DNA from: Burhinus oedicnemus
Taxonomy: Eukaryota > Chordata > Aves > Charadriiformes > Burhinidae
Length of the DNA: 64,000 bases
Assembly: GCA_008921705.1 (NCBI GenBank)
Contig: VFFE01007724.1
Span: 186,001 to 250,000, forward strand
Direction of reading: 5' to 3'
The notes below the pieces were generated by a model. It did not search any database and was not told the DNA's origin. It was given only the letters and a program-made list of their open reading frames with translations. Shown one piece after another: positions 45,391 through 59,060 of the stretch (positions within the stretch are counted from its first letter, which is position 1; each line of letters opens with the position of its first letter). The translations under genes were made by a program, and so were the position numbers.

Positions 45391-48300
45391 TATGCTTCTG
45401 TTTTTTTCTGGTGGTGTTCTCCTGCTCACCTTAGTTGGATACAAGGGTGATGCCAACAAGAGGATTAAAGAGTAGTTGTAGGGGGCTCACAGTTGTTCAG
45501 AGCCTCTGCCTCCCTGCAGGCAGGGCTAGAAGAGCATCATGGATCTGTCTTCATTGCCCCGTTGTACAAACTGGCAGGGGCAGCACCCTGTAACAGCCCC
45601 TTTAGTCCCCCTGGTAAATCTGGGGCTGGTAAACTTTCACTCCTTAGGCAGTGTTGAGGAGAAACTCAGGCTACTTTGAGCTCACATACCCTCATGCATC
45701 CTTTGCAAACCACAAGCCAGGTCCTACACGGGCCAAATAGAGAGGAAGGTCTTTGTCAGACCAACTTCTTTAGCAGCAGGAGGATCTGGGGATGGCTCCG
45801 TTCACTGCCAAGTTTGGGAGTGTCTCAGGGAAAGAGTACTGAAGGCACAGTTAGCAATGGACGTTGCAGCACTGTAATAGACCTAAAATGCCTCAGGAAT
45901 GGGATCAGAGGACAGGGATTTCTATAAAAAGAAGAAAATAAAGCAATCAAGTGATTCTCATAAAATTAGTTAAAGTATTCAGCTGTCAAAGGCAAATCTT
46001 GCAGCTGAAGAAAATATTAATGAAAGAGGCTTTGTGTGTACTGATCCTAGCACTGTTATTTCATCCTTAAAGTATGGTTTACACAGTTTTCTTGGCATCT
46101 TGTCTTAGGTTTATCTCAGATCACATTTTTCTTGTGCTAATAAATTCCCTTTCTTCCTACTGGAAAAGTTAAGCGTTTTCCACTCTGCTACGGAACAGTA
46201 AACACAGACTTAAATCCACCTCTCTCTGATAGTTAACTATTTTGCAGAATTATTGCTTCAGTTTTATTGTACTAAAAGGGAGGTGAGATCCATTCAGTAG
46301 GACATATAAGAAACATCATCCAAGACTAAACCTAACAGCATCCAAATCTTTTCCTGTTCTAGTGCCTAGGAACCTACAAATATTATTATTGTGATTTTTA
46401 AATAGTGGTAATTCCTGACATGTTTATCTAATCAAATCATCCCAGTAATTTCTTTTCCAAACTTCTTAAGCAAAGTGCTCAGTCTCCTCTGCAATGCACA
46501 GCATTTCCATCTCCCATGGGGACTGACGTGCACACAGGTACCTCCTGCTCTTCGAGGCATTTGTTTCACGCAACCTTTCACAGGAGGAGAAATCTCAGTT
46601 CTTCCAATGTTTGTCTCCTCCCCTGTGAAAGCTCCTCTGCAGCAGGGAAGGTCATATCAAGGGCAAATTTTCTGCTCCTTGTTACCCAAAAATTCATAGT
46701 GATATTGAATATTCATATTTGTGTGTATGCTGGTATGATGTGCAGAGCATATTGGCTAGTATCTGTCTCACTGATTCATTCTCAGGTACCCCAAAAATGA
46801 GAGACTTGAAGCCAGCTGCTAACTAAGGCTCTTATTTTAAACAGAGTTTCAGAAAAGCCAGTTAACAATTCACTTCCAGTGTAATGAGCACTGGATTCAT
46901 TAAATAACACTACATTACACAAATCCATATTTATGACTCTCTGCAGCAAACAGAAATCTAAAGTAACATTATGAAATAAATCACAAGAAGCAAGACGAAT
47001 ATTATATGGGGAGAAGGTAAGTATATACCACAGAAAGAATGGTGACTCCATCCTGTCCTCATGGTAAAAACACGAGGAAAAAAAACCATAGAACTATTAA
47101 TGAGACTGTCATATTGATGTAGACAGAGTGAGGCAAATGTCATAACATCTTTTGCAAAGTGCTCTACATTAATTGACAAACAAGATGTTCCATTTCTCCA
47201 CTATATTCAGAAGATTATTGTTAAAAAAATTAATTGAAAATGGCAAAACCTATTACCAAAAATTCCTTGAAGACATCTTTTTTCCTGGCTCCATATTCTG
47301 CCTCCCTCCCAGGAGGATTCAAGGTCTACAAAATCCTTGGCAGCATGGTGATTTTTTTGTCACCCTCTCCATTTGGAGGTGATTATTTGGGGCAACATAA
47401 TTAGAGGTTTTGCATACAAACAGCAGTAATACGTGATTGAAAATTTAAATTGGGAGATTTCAGGAGAAGGAGTGTTTGCTGAAAATGTGCTGTGTTTAAT
47501 TCAGCCATCAAAAAGATTTAAAAATGGACTTTTTCCCTCTCATCTGGAACAGGAGGGAAGAGACATGCCATGATTGTATGTGCAAAAGGTCCAAAAGCAG
47601 AAATGCACAAATGAGAAAGGAAAACAAAAGAAAACCTGACTAAATAAATGGCTCATGACCAAGCCTTAAAAATTGGTTTTGCCTCACAGAAGCATAGGCT
47701 GTAGCAAAAATTAACGAGTAGGCTGGAAGTAAATGCACTTACCCCTTCTAATCTGCTCATTACATTTATATACTATACGCTATGCAAAACATGCCTGTAG
47801 GAGTTGCCTCTCTCACCTCCTGCTTTGTTTGTTTTGTTCCACTGATGCTGTTGAACATGAAATGTAATTCTCTGGAGGAAAGACTAAAGGCTTCTTTTTT
47901 TTGCCATGCATCCATGTAATGCCTTGTGTCATGGACACAGCCAGTCACAGCTCCTGAGCTGTCCTGCATTGGAAATGGTAAATGACTTTCCAAAGAAATG
48001 TGCAGAAATGTTCTCCCGTTCCCCAAAATGGGCACTGAGTTTATGATTTCCTAGAGATTCATAGTCACCATCCCTCCATCACTCTGCAAGTGGAGGGCAT
48101 CTGGGAAACATGCAGTAAAACTGAGATTCTCCTTCCCTTCTGCTATTTTAAAAGCTGGAGGCTGGCCTTTAACAAGCACCTCCAGGCACCTCAGCCATTC
48201 CTAAGAGACTGCAGAGAACTGGGATGACTTGTCCTCTGTCTTGAAAATAAAGGGAGCATGGCCAAATAGCTAGGCAAAGGTAGGTAAACTCAAATTTCCC

Positions 48301-49283
48301 TTAAAATGGCTGGAGGTAAGAACTTTACCAGGAGGCAAAGATAAATATTACTCTTCCTTGTAAATCAGAAGAAACCAGATAGATTGAGCAGCGGTATTTC
48401 ATGTGTGCTGCAAACAGTGCAAGAAGAAAACAGCTTCATTGATGTGGAATTTTCATTGTCTTCTATAGAAAGAGCTTAGTAGGTATCAGTTATTTCCCTA
48501 GTATACATGTTTCACTAATATTGAATTTAACTGAGATTTTAGTGGAACAGTATTTTCCAGCTTACACCTTGTAACTTAATCAATATGCACTTACAATGCT
48601 CCCCTAGCATGATGTAAGTACAAAACCTCTGAACTTGCTTTTCAGAGAGCTGAATCTTGGCTGAAGCTAAATATGCCCAGTATTTCAGCAGCAGCAACTA
48701 CTCCATGAATTCAGAAAGGTGTTTCAAAACAGATTGCGCTAATTGTGCAATCCATCATATGTGTTGAAGTAGGTCAGTATATATTGTAAGAAGTAGCTGG
48801 AAATTTAGATATGAGTTGTTTACTCTGATTTGTACAGAGAATTAGGATGGGGAATTTGTCCATTTAAAACATTTATTCTGTCATTAAGAGAAATAATGAA
48901 GCTTATTTCCCTATGGAGTTGTATAGAAAAGAAACCTAATGGAGTCCTTCCCTCTTGTGATCATTAAATCTGCATGGTTGGCCAGCTGTATTATTAAATA
49001 ACAGATGAAACATGGAAATGCCTGGAGACAAAGTGAGATGAACATCTATTTCATTAACTTCTGTACATGTAAACAAACAATACTCCCCATGCCCAAAAGC
49101 TTACAATCCACAAGAAAACAATTAAGGACAAAGGCACAGAGACAACTGAGTCAAGCTGGAGACTGTCAGTTTAAAAACAGGTCCTTCAGTAATTTTTATT
49201 TCTTTGCAGATGATCTAGGGTCCAGTCCTAAATCCAGAGGAGTCAATACAATATGCTCATTGACTACAGTAGGCTATCAACCA

Positions 49284-49308
49284 AGAAAGAAAGAAAGAAA
49301 GAAAGAAC
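49284..49308. repeat. (GAAA)n microsatellite, about 6 units
   Basis: GAAA tetranucleotides with a degenerate end (GAACGAATGAAC). A + strand ORF of 140 codons crosses it and includes the KKERKKER-like stretch it encodes; that frame is not credible as a gene. Confidence 0.95.
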
Positions 49309-51135
49309 GAATGAACTTATCAGGATTTCCCTTCTACCTATTCTGTAAAGCCTGCTTTAATGTCATCCTAAAAAGAACAAGTCCTTTTCATTTTATTAAA
49401 AAAGTATATCAAAGCAATAATAAGTAGTTTCATCCTAGTATGAAAGATCATGTTACCTGTTATTTTTTATTAAATAATTCCTTTCAGTTAATAATAATGC
49501 TATTTTCAAGGTATGGAACTAGAAATTCTCTGTGTGACCATTCTATATAACAGCAATAAGTTTGTTTTTATTTCTGCAGGGACAATAAATTGGAGCCTTT
49601 CATCAACTATCATTTATCTCCTCTTTTTATGAGGATGCAAGCAAGTAATTATCAGTGAAGTTCAATGATTAAGGCTCTGCATAAATTTGCAGTAGAAACT
49701 AATCCTGACTAATTAACCTGACTAAATGTGTAGTTTAAAATAATCGTCAATGCCAGTAGTTCTTTCTCAATCATTTTCTTTTATATTAGAATTTCATCTA
49801 TCCTTCATGCTTGCTATTTGAAATTGCACCCAAAAAAGACATTTTTACCTGGAAATTCCATGATGTTTTGTAAATGCAGCCTCAGGCACAAAGAGACAAA
49901 AGTAAGTAGTCTATTGCTGTAGATGAGCACGGTTTCATAAGAATAGTGAAACAGTGTCAACAATCTTTAGGAAATTTGGCGAAGATTCTTAAGGAATCAG
50001 TTTAAACCATGCAATGAATGGAACTGAATCATTATAGATCTCTGCCACAGCTGTAAGGAAGTTCTCCCTAGCCTATGCTTGGAGGGAGGAAAAGGGGAAG
50101 GATGGGTTCTGCACAATGGGTTCTGTAAGATGGTTTTACACTGGGTTTTCTTTAACTTGTTTATGAAGTTTTTGGCAGTTTTTTATTTTGGACAGTTTTT
50201 TAGACCTTCATTCCCCATATTCATTTTGTTGTCTTAATTCCTCAGACTCCCCCGAGACATCCACATAAGGCTGGAAGAACCTCAAATATACATGCAGAAT
50301 GAGGGATATTAATATTGATATTAAATCAGGTACTTCGTTGCCACAGTGGGTCAAGAGCTCTGCTGTGCCCCAAGGCTTTGAGCCCTGGAGCCTGGACTGA
50401 GCCTTGGGGCCCCCACGCCGTGGTCTGGGCAAGGAGCCATCAACCTCTTTGACAGATTCTCCACTGAGGGACCAATTTAAAAAAACCCAAACAACCACAA
50501 CCTAACGATATTTTAAATTTTAAGGGCAAAAGTAGCTGTGTCAAAGTCTAGAGGTTTCAAAAACATCTTCCCACTGAGAGCTGAGTGCCCCTAAATGCTT
50601 GCAGGGGCACTAAATTGCTTCCCATATTTACCCTTCAACAAACATACGAGTTGTCTGGCACATTGAAAAACCATACAGGAAATTGGCAAAACACTACCCC
50701 AAATTGTAATCAAGTGGCTACAAAGAAGCACAATCCTTCCAACTGACGTTTCTGATGCAAAGCAGGTAACTACCCTCCCTTGTATGAGCTGGTGTCAGGA
50801 AGAGCCTGTAAAGAGTACCCAAAAATCTGACCCTATTCCCCTCTACACCGCCCCAGCAGCCAGAGAACCCTCCATAAATTGGTAGAGCAGTAAGCAGGCT
50901 GCTAAACACTTGCCGTCCAAGGTTTGTTCCCATGTGTTGGTGTTGGAAGCAGAGTTACCCCAAACTCCCCCCACAGCCAACAAATGTGCCCATAGGAGTG
51001 ATCCCTGAGGCCGAGCTGTTCAGGTGCAGAGACGTTCAGGGGACTCTGGTTCGATAGGTGGGAAGGAAGGGTTAGCTAAATAGTTTCCAGTACTCTGTAC
51101 TCAAACAAGCAAGTGGATCTTTTTCACCTTCCTCT

Positions 51136-51150
51136 TTTTTTTTTTTTTCT
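51136..51150. repeat. Poly(T) tract
   Basis: A T run of about 15 following a pyrimidine-rich lead (CACCTTCCTC) in AT-rich DNA. No retroposon body is seen next to it. Confidence 0.8.
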
Positions 51151-54100
51151 CTGAATGCTAGTAAACTTAAATTGTCATTGTTATGGATTTGTAATAAATA
51201 TATATTTGATTTTGAAAAAAAAATTAAGTGAAAGTCTAATTATAAAATAAATATACAATCAGTTACTTATTTTAATATTTTTCTCTTCCCTGGATTTAAT
51301 CCAAAATGGTCAGGAAAATCTCTGGTTGTTTGCAGTACTGTTTTTGTCTAGATGACGAGTATGGAAAAGAATGCAATTTGAGGACACAATCCTGCAAATA
51401 GCAGGATGCGCATAACTTCTTTGGTTTACATGGGCAGCAAAAATTCCAGTACCTGCTTGTACAAAATTCACAAGCTAACAAAACACAGCTGAGTTTCCAC
51501 AAGAACACATTTCAGCATTTCCTCAGAGGAAACTGAGGGATGCACTGATTGCAAATAGCCAGTTCCAAAGTCCAGGCCATTTTTGAAAAACTAATAGAGG
51601 CTTAAAGAAGTTGGAACTATCATAGGTGAGATTCCGATCATAACGAACCCAAAGCAAGTCTGGGATTTTTCCACTGGATACAATGGCAGTATTTGAGATT
51701 GGTGCAGGGTAACAGCCTTAAATCCCAAGCCTTAAATCCTTCCTTGTGTTCAGGAAATGTTTAGATTTTAGAAATGAGAAATCACAGTCTGTTTGCCATT
51801 GTTTTTCCTTTAAGGCAATAGCGAGGGTTTTTTTGTGTAAGAATTTATACATTATTTTGGCCTTTAGAACTCTTCCTGCAGGGGAAGTTACAGTAAAGCG
51901 AGTCTGAAAAATACCTACTGGTTAGAAATTAGGTTCCTGAAGGGAAGGAAATTTTTTTTACTTTTCATCATTTTAGTACTTATTACACCAGAAATGTAAG
52001 ATGTCGCTCCTAAGCTTAACAGGTTCACCTGTCACACACAAATATCTGTGACTGGCAGGACTTGGATGAGGCTGGGGCACTGCCTGGCTCTGCAGCACCC
52101 TGTAGAGGGATTCTGTACAGTAAATGCACAGAGCATTGCCCAATGACACTGAAAAAACCAGCATGGCATCCTCATCCGTGCTGTGAGCTTTCCAGGTCAG
52201 CTTGGCTGAAACAGCAAATAGTCTGCCTGGTTTAGAGTAAGTTTAGTCTTCTGAAAAATCTCTCACCTGCTCAAAAGCCCAGTGTGTCTATTCTTGAAAA
52301 ATCCTTGCCATTCCTGCAGAACATTTACTACAGGACAAGCAGTTGTAACATCCAGAACAACACTGATAACATACATAATTAATTTGTTGTAATGTATTTC
52401 AAATAACTGAAGTCACAAAGTTGTTGGATGTTTTACTTATCCTCTGGGATTTGTACCATTTCTTTCTTACAAAGAGTCTGCTTATAAAAGGGGAAGGTGC
52501 GAGGATGGCTATAAATGGCAGAGTCATGGGGAGGTAATTCAAAGGAGCTGGGAATGCACCGTAGGATTTACACTATCTATAGCTATTTTTCAGCCTGTTT
52601 GTACCTTGCACGTACTGTACGTGCATTTATATTTCCAAATTTTGTACATGCAGTTTCCAATGTTAATAAGAGTATGCATTGCATTTCTTCACTTCGGAGA
52701 CTTTTATAAGAAATGTAACCCTACAGTAACTGTAAAACAGACTATGCTTTACATGCTATGGCTCAGATATTTCTGGTCCAGTCTTGCAAATACAAATCAC
52801 AGCACAGAACCTAGTCAATAGGATAAAGTACTCAGACCTCAATGGTGCGGGCCTTAAATGAATATACTGTTTTACCACATCCTATTTATATACCCATTTA
52901 GCTGTGCGTGATCAAGCAGTAGTCAAAAACAAAGAGTTCAGCTGGAGACCCATAATTAAATTTGGATAAATTTTCCCAACTGTTATGCAGAAATGCATTT
53001 CCTATGGTGTATGGGTTACAAAGACATTACTGGCCCTTAGGAGATCAGCAGAAAAGGTTGAACCAGTTGACAATTAGTGAAGCACTGCATCTGCTTGCCA
53101 TTTGCAGTCCCCAAGGCATCAGCTTTTTCTCCTGACAGCTGTCTTCTGTTTCAAGAACAAAAGATGGTTTGGGCTGTTACTTGTCTTATCACCTTCCAAG
53201 ATTTTGGGCGGTTACCTTCATGCAAACTTCAACACGTGAACATCTCAAACTTTCTTCCCTGAGTTATAAATACATCAGCACAGCCCATTCATGCCAGCAA
53301 AGCACAGGCTCCAGGTTCACAGATAGGATTTCACCAAACAGAAAAAAGAATTTGAGAGGTCTTCTTGGAGACTTTGGCCCAAATGCAGACACTTTTCCAT
53401 CTGCAGGCGGCTCTCTGAGGTACAGCTCAAGAGAGCACGGATGGCTCAGTCTGTCACAGAGCCTGCAACAGCTTGATTTAGGGGTCACAACCCTTATTGC
53501 TATTGCATCCGCAGGGAGCCTGGAGCTGGAGTCTCAGAGCAGATCCTCTCAGTTCCTTAATGTTCACTTGAACTTAGGTGCTATAGTGGTCATACGGCCT
53601 GACTTAGGTACTTATAAGGTGCTGTGAATATGCCCCCCTGCACTTCCCCATCAGCTCTGACTTCATCTCTCAAGTGGTTACACGTCCCAGGCCCCCGCAG
53701 AGCCCAGCGGAGGTCCCGGCACCTGGAGCTCCCTTGCCAGGAGGAGCGATGAGTCTCATAAACTGGAGACTTTTTCTCTGAGCAGAGCTTGGGGGAAAGA
53801 GCTGGCCCTCATTTGTATTGATGTGAACTGATAGCAAATTAATTACAAAATGCACAGCTGGTAATGAAGAAGTCTGGTGTTAGAGCAATTATTGTTCCAA
53901 ATTGCTTTGGAAGATTTGGGGGACGAGTGTGCGAAACGCAGTAACACCAAAGAGCAAGCATGCTTTGGCTATCGAGGTAGCTCGTATGTGACTGTGCACG
54001 TATCTATGCACAGCAGACATTATAAAATAACACAGAGGGCCTTGATTGATCAGCCAACCTTTAGAGAATAAGGCTTCTGTGGATAATTTATCAAAACAAA

Positions 54101-57100
54101 GCCATCTTCCTGGCACAAGTTTGCTTTATCAATTTTGTTTGAGCTAGCTAAATAAACACATTACAAATATTCCATTATGTTTTGCTGTCTGTACAAGCAT
54201 TACAGCATTTTCAGTACCAAGATAAACATGGTGGATCTTTGCATTAGCCTATTATCAGCAGCTTTTAATAAAACAAATTACTGTCGACCGGTGGGAATAC
54301 AATGGACCTACACAATCAGGCAGACAAGTCAATTTTTTTCAGTAGCTGCCCTTGTTATGTTCTTGTCTCACAATAGATGTGAGATTATTTATCCTTCAAT
54401 AAACCGAAGTTAATCTAGTTTACATTACCATGGGGAAGAGCCCATACAGATAAGTGTTGCTGAACGGGTAACTTGGGGTACATTTACATCAAGCTTAGCT
54501 TCCAGTAACTTTCTGCTATACTCATCTCTGCAGCTCACCTCATCATCATCAGTGGAGGGTTGCCCTAAATCCACAGACCTGTGATGAGAGTTTGCTTTTA
54601 TCAGACATACCACTGTCCTCCAGTCTGTCTCACTACCCGTTATGTCTAGGTATCTAGCAAGAGCTAGCAAAACCCTGCCTTTCCCTGGTTATAACACAAG
54701 ATAGTTGTATAATAAATAGTTTCCACATTGCATACTGCAAAAGTTGTCTAAGAAAGTTATAGCCCATGTGAACCTGTACTGTCAAAATCTTCTCAGCAAA
54801 AAGGCCCCAGTTCATGTTATAATTATTATTATTAACAAGACTTAAGCCTTTCCAAGTCAGCTCTGGGTTTGCACTTCAACAGTACTTTTGCATATCAAAG
54901 AGTAATACCTTAATACACAGCATGGGAAATCACAAGCTGATATTCTGATTAATTAACAAATTAAAATTTACATTTCACATTCACTGGTTCACCTACTCAC
55001 CTACTCAGTAGGTTTTCAATAAGATTGAGCAGCATATAAGAGAAAACTTCACCCTGACTACATTTGCCATGTTCTGAAAGATGCCTGGAGGACGTGATCT
55101 GTCCTGTGACTGCTTTACTCCTCACCTCTGGCTGAATGTAACACAGAAAAGATGCCTAGGTTAAAATAAATAACAAGTAGATATGAGGGAATGTTATCAC
55201 CTTACACATCTATAGTTCTTTCTTCATGTCCAGTAACTGGCGTTTTAGGTGTGGTCCTCCCACAAAGGTTAGGAGAGGTCAAGAGCAACTTCTGGTACAG
55301 CTGTGTGCTCCACTCCCTGGGGCAGCAGTCAGTATTTGAGGGTATGAGATTGCTCCTGAGGTGCCATACTTTTCCCACTTTGTGAAAGTCTCTCTACATG
55401 AAGTAGAAGAAGAAAACAAGGAAGGTCTTATGGCAGTGCTGTGCTCAAACCTGTGGAGGCTTTGAGGGGTTATTGGTAGGAGACCAGGAGGGGAAGGGGC
55501 ATGAGGAGTGGGATTTTAGGCTGGCTTTGGTGGAAACTATGGAAAATTGCACTCAAAAGTGCAATCAAAGAACTGAAGTGAAGAAATTATATTACGTGCA
55601 GGGTTTAAAACTGCATAGCATAAAGGAGCAGAGAAAAATAACACAGCGTTTGTTTCTGTCCTGAGAGTGGGATGGTCCAGATGAGTTTTTCCTAATCTCT
55701 GTTGAACCTGACCTTACGTTACAATGGAGCCTAACATTGGGAAAGTCTTCCCATTCATCTGCTCCTGACAAAGAGGACATAGTTGTGGAAATGGAGCAGG
55801 CTTCTACCGCCAGACTGAAACCCACAGTGAGATGCTCTGACAGATCACTTCAATCTTCATAAATTTATGTCTCCGACTGAAAGAGTTGGTGTCCCTCAGA
55901 AATTCACCGTAATTAGCCAGGAGTTTATTACTGACATGATAAGTATATAGCTTACTGTGTAATCAAAGCTCTTTGGCAATTCTCTGACTGCACTGCAGAA
56001 AACTTTAGAACAACGATACTGAATATCAGCGAGAAAACCAGTGGTGCATGTACAATTTGCCATCAGATTTCAGTTCTGCTGTGCTACTACCAAAAGTCTA
56101 AAAGACACATAGAAAAATGCATTTATCACTCCTTTCCCTGCTGTCCCTTGCAGCCCATGAAGATGCTAAAAACTGCCTTTGTTTCTCCGGGGAGAAGATG
56201 ACAGTTGCTGATGCTGTGATTGCTTCATCTATTTTTGCTGATGTACTATTCAGTGCTACAATTTGGCTCTACTAATTGATTCCTCCTACCAAAAAACAGC
56301 TGATGAACACCCATTTTAAAAAATATGCCTAAATAGGGTTGATCTGCCGCTCTTTTAAGACTGCAGCTACTTTTGATTACTTAAAATAACAATAAGCATC
56401 TTAGTCACTCAGTTGCCTTAGGTAACGCTGTATAGCACTTGCATATTCTTTCACTATCCCTTATTGTAACCATAAGTATCTGAGGAAAAATTAATTTGTT
56501 ATTCAGATTTTGCTCTCTCCCTGTATCTCTCAGTTCTGCTTTTCCATGAAACGGTAGAAGACAGCTGGTATTAGCCATGGCTGGAAATGGTTTTGTGTGA
56601 TGTCTAGCCCTTTTCTTCACCCTAATTCTGCTGCTGTGAAGTCAGGAATGATGAAATAAAGTTGTTTATATATGAGAGTTTTCCCATGCAGATTTATTTG
56701 ACAACTACAAAAGGAACTGCTTTTCTGAAGACTCAGTTGGAGTTGTACTGTAGCAAAACTTTAAAAATGAAAGGGTAATAGCTAGAACTGCATTTTAACA
56801 AGAAGGTGAATATTTTTCTCCCACCCTGTAAGGAAACTGAGGGACTCGGTACTGTAGAGGGGAGCAAAATTTCAGTAAGTCCTAAATCATTCGAGAAAGC
56901 ACTGTGGAAAGCAATGTTTTAATTGCAAAGGAAATGTGAGAAGTTTTGGTGTGAGCCAAGCCTGACTAGCGTCTTAGCGGCCTTAACAGATGGATGTCCA
57001 TGGCTGCGTTGAGAGGAGTCCCGTTTCCTGCCAGGTGGTAACTTGTACACAGGTGAGTAGTTGTAAGCTGGTAAACTCAACTGCCTTGGGAAAGTGTGTG

Positions 57101-57380
57101 TGAAAATCCAAGGGGTCGGGAGGTGCAGAAAGATGCTTGTGGAAATGAGGAAAGGGTGAAGAGCTGTAACCTTTTTTTATAGCAGAGGATTCAGTGATTG
57201 ATAGCTCCAGCAGACTGCAGCAGTTCTGCACTGTCTCCTGCATTTTGCTCTTTCTTCAAGTCTCTGCAGTCTTTGATGATGTATCCACTACATATTTTAT
57301 ATTTGCAGGTTTCCTGATCTTACCTTACAAAGCAACTTTGCAAATTAAAAAAAAAGCAAATCCTTATATCAAAGAATAAA

Positions 57381-57402
57381 GTGTGTGTGTGTGTGTGTGT
57401 GT
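57381..57402. repeat. (GT)11 microsatellite
   Basis: Eleven uninterrupted GT dinucleotides, followed by ATGATGCGGGG. A likely polymorphic simple repeat. Confidence 0.97.
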
Positions 57403-58765
57403 ATGATGCGGGGAGGGATGGGAATAATATACAATTTTTCATAAATGTTTCTTATCTCTTTATATATCTCTCTATAAAGATTTGAGGTTAAATTGCCACT
57501 GGGTAAAATAAGATTAGCTTTCATCTCCTGGCCAAATTCCATCTTAGGTAATTACATTCTTCCTGGCTAAATATCTTTATGATTTCAATTGGGTACAGTC
57601 TATTTCCTATCTCAAATTGCTTTGTCGTAGATAATGTGAACTCCTGTATTGTCTCCCAGAAATTGGTGCGTTCTGCTAACAGATGAAATGATCACTGTAT
57701 GATCACTGGTGAGTGATCACACAGTAAAGTCAACAAAATGTTCTTAAATTCCTTTTGGAAACAGTACTATACAGCCATAAATCGATAGTGTTTATCATTA
57801 GTATTGAGCAGAGGCAATACATTGTGTGGATTTCTTTGAGAAGAAATTAGGAAGAAAAGATTTTGGTACTAAGCTAGTGATCTCGGCCTCTTTCACCTTC
57901 AGATGAGGGAGCAACAGGACATCATTAGGGATTTGACACTGTGAATTAGAGAGATACACTTGGATGATAGCTGGCTGTGGGGGAAAAGTTGTCATGAAGT
58001 TGCTATACTTTCAGCAATAGATGTATGTATCAGTTAAATTCCTTGGAAAAAGACATCTGTGCAGGGTGACTTGGTAGCCCTTGTGTGCAAAGCTGAATAC
58101 TGAGACAGTTGCCAGTCGGTGAGGACAAGCTTGGGCAGTTAGAGGTAGGTATAGGCCAAAAAACCAGGATATGTGTAATTTAACTGATCTAACTTGACTT
58201 GGTGTTTCACAAATAGCAATGAGAGGGGCTGTGGGACCAGATATTTGCATCAGCAGCATGACTTGTGCCCATTAAGTGTCTCAGCAGACTAGGCAACCAC
58301 TCTACAACACGATGTGGCTTGTAGAGAGTAGAAAAGCCATGTCTTTAAAGATACATCTATACCTGTAAATACATTGGGTCAGAGACAATTATCTGGCCCT
58401 GAGGCTGTCTGGCAGAGTTTGGGTTTCAGTGCCCTTCAGCAACACTCCCTCGCATAGGACATGCCTACAACAGGTCCAAGCTATGCTGAGGAGATGCTAA
58501 CTGCTCACTGGCACAAATACTCATGTGCTGGTGTCCCAGCTCAAGCTCTGGTCCTGTCTGGTTCCCTGGCAGAGATGCAACCATAGCTCCTGGAGAGCTC
58601 TGCCAGCTTCCTGCCCTCCTGGATGAGGGCAATCCTGGGCAACACTTCCAGACATCAGTTAAGGACCGAGAAGTGGGACTCCCTGAAAGAGGCACAGAAT
58701 GGAGGAGGATGTAACGGGAATGAATTACAGCCAACACCGAAAGATCACATAAGGGCATGTAACTT

Positions 58766-59060
58766 TCATGGGTGTCAGTCTCTTTTCCCAAGTAACAAGT
58801 GATAGGACAAGAGGAAATGGTCCCAAGCTGCGCCAGGGAAGGTTTAGATTGGATATTATGAAACATATCTTCACTGAAAGGGTTATCAAGCATTGGAACA
58901 GGCTGCCCAGGGAAGTGGTTGAGTCCCCTTCCCTGGAGGTATTTAAAAGACATGTAGTTGTGGTGTTGAGGGACATGGTTTAGTGGTAGACTTGGCAGTG
59001 TTAGGTTTACGGTTGGACTTGACCATCTTAAAGGTCTTTTTCAACCTAAATGATTCTATG
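58766..59060 (+). mobile_element. CR1 LINE 3' end, 5'-truncated
   Basis: The + strand frame 58768-58983 gives the end of the CR1 ORF ([34 protein letters not shown]). It is followed by the CR1 3' UTR and ends at TGATTCTATG. It is nearly collinear with the reverse complement of 44319-44640, so the same subfamily in the opposite orientation. Only one octamer remains at the end. Confidence 0.94.

Larger units (their letters stand above)
45391..58765. other. Intergenic, no gene recognised
   Basis: About 13 kb of mostly AT-rich DNA. It holds the (GAAA)n at 49284, poly(T) at 51136, a 19-bp palindrome at 52607-52625, an AT-rich block at 53760-54150, (GT)11 at 57381, a hairpin at 57457-57480 and three TGATCAC copies at 57689-57720. 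No coding exon can be supported. Confidence 0.65.

Noticed and set aside
51049..51059. GGTTCGATAGG resembling a tRNA B box
   Set aside because: No matching A box or cloverleaf arms could be placed around it.
53169..53627. 152-codon + strand frame
   Set aside because: It starts at TTG, has no recognisable domain and lies in unique non-coding-looking DNA.
58465..58953. 162-codon minus strand frame
   Set aside because: Its N-terminal part is the antisense of the CR1 at 58766-59060, and the rest shows no family.
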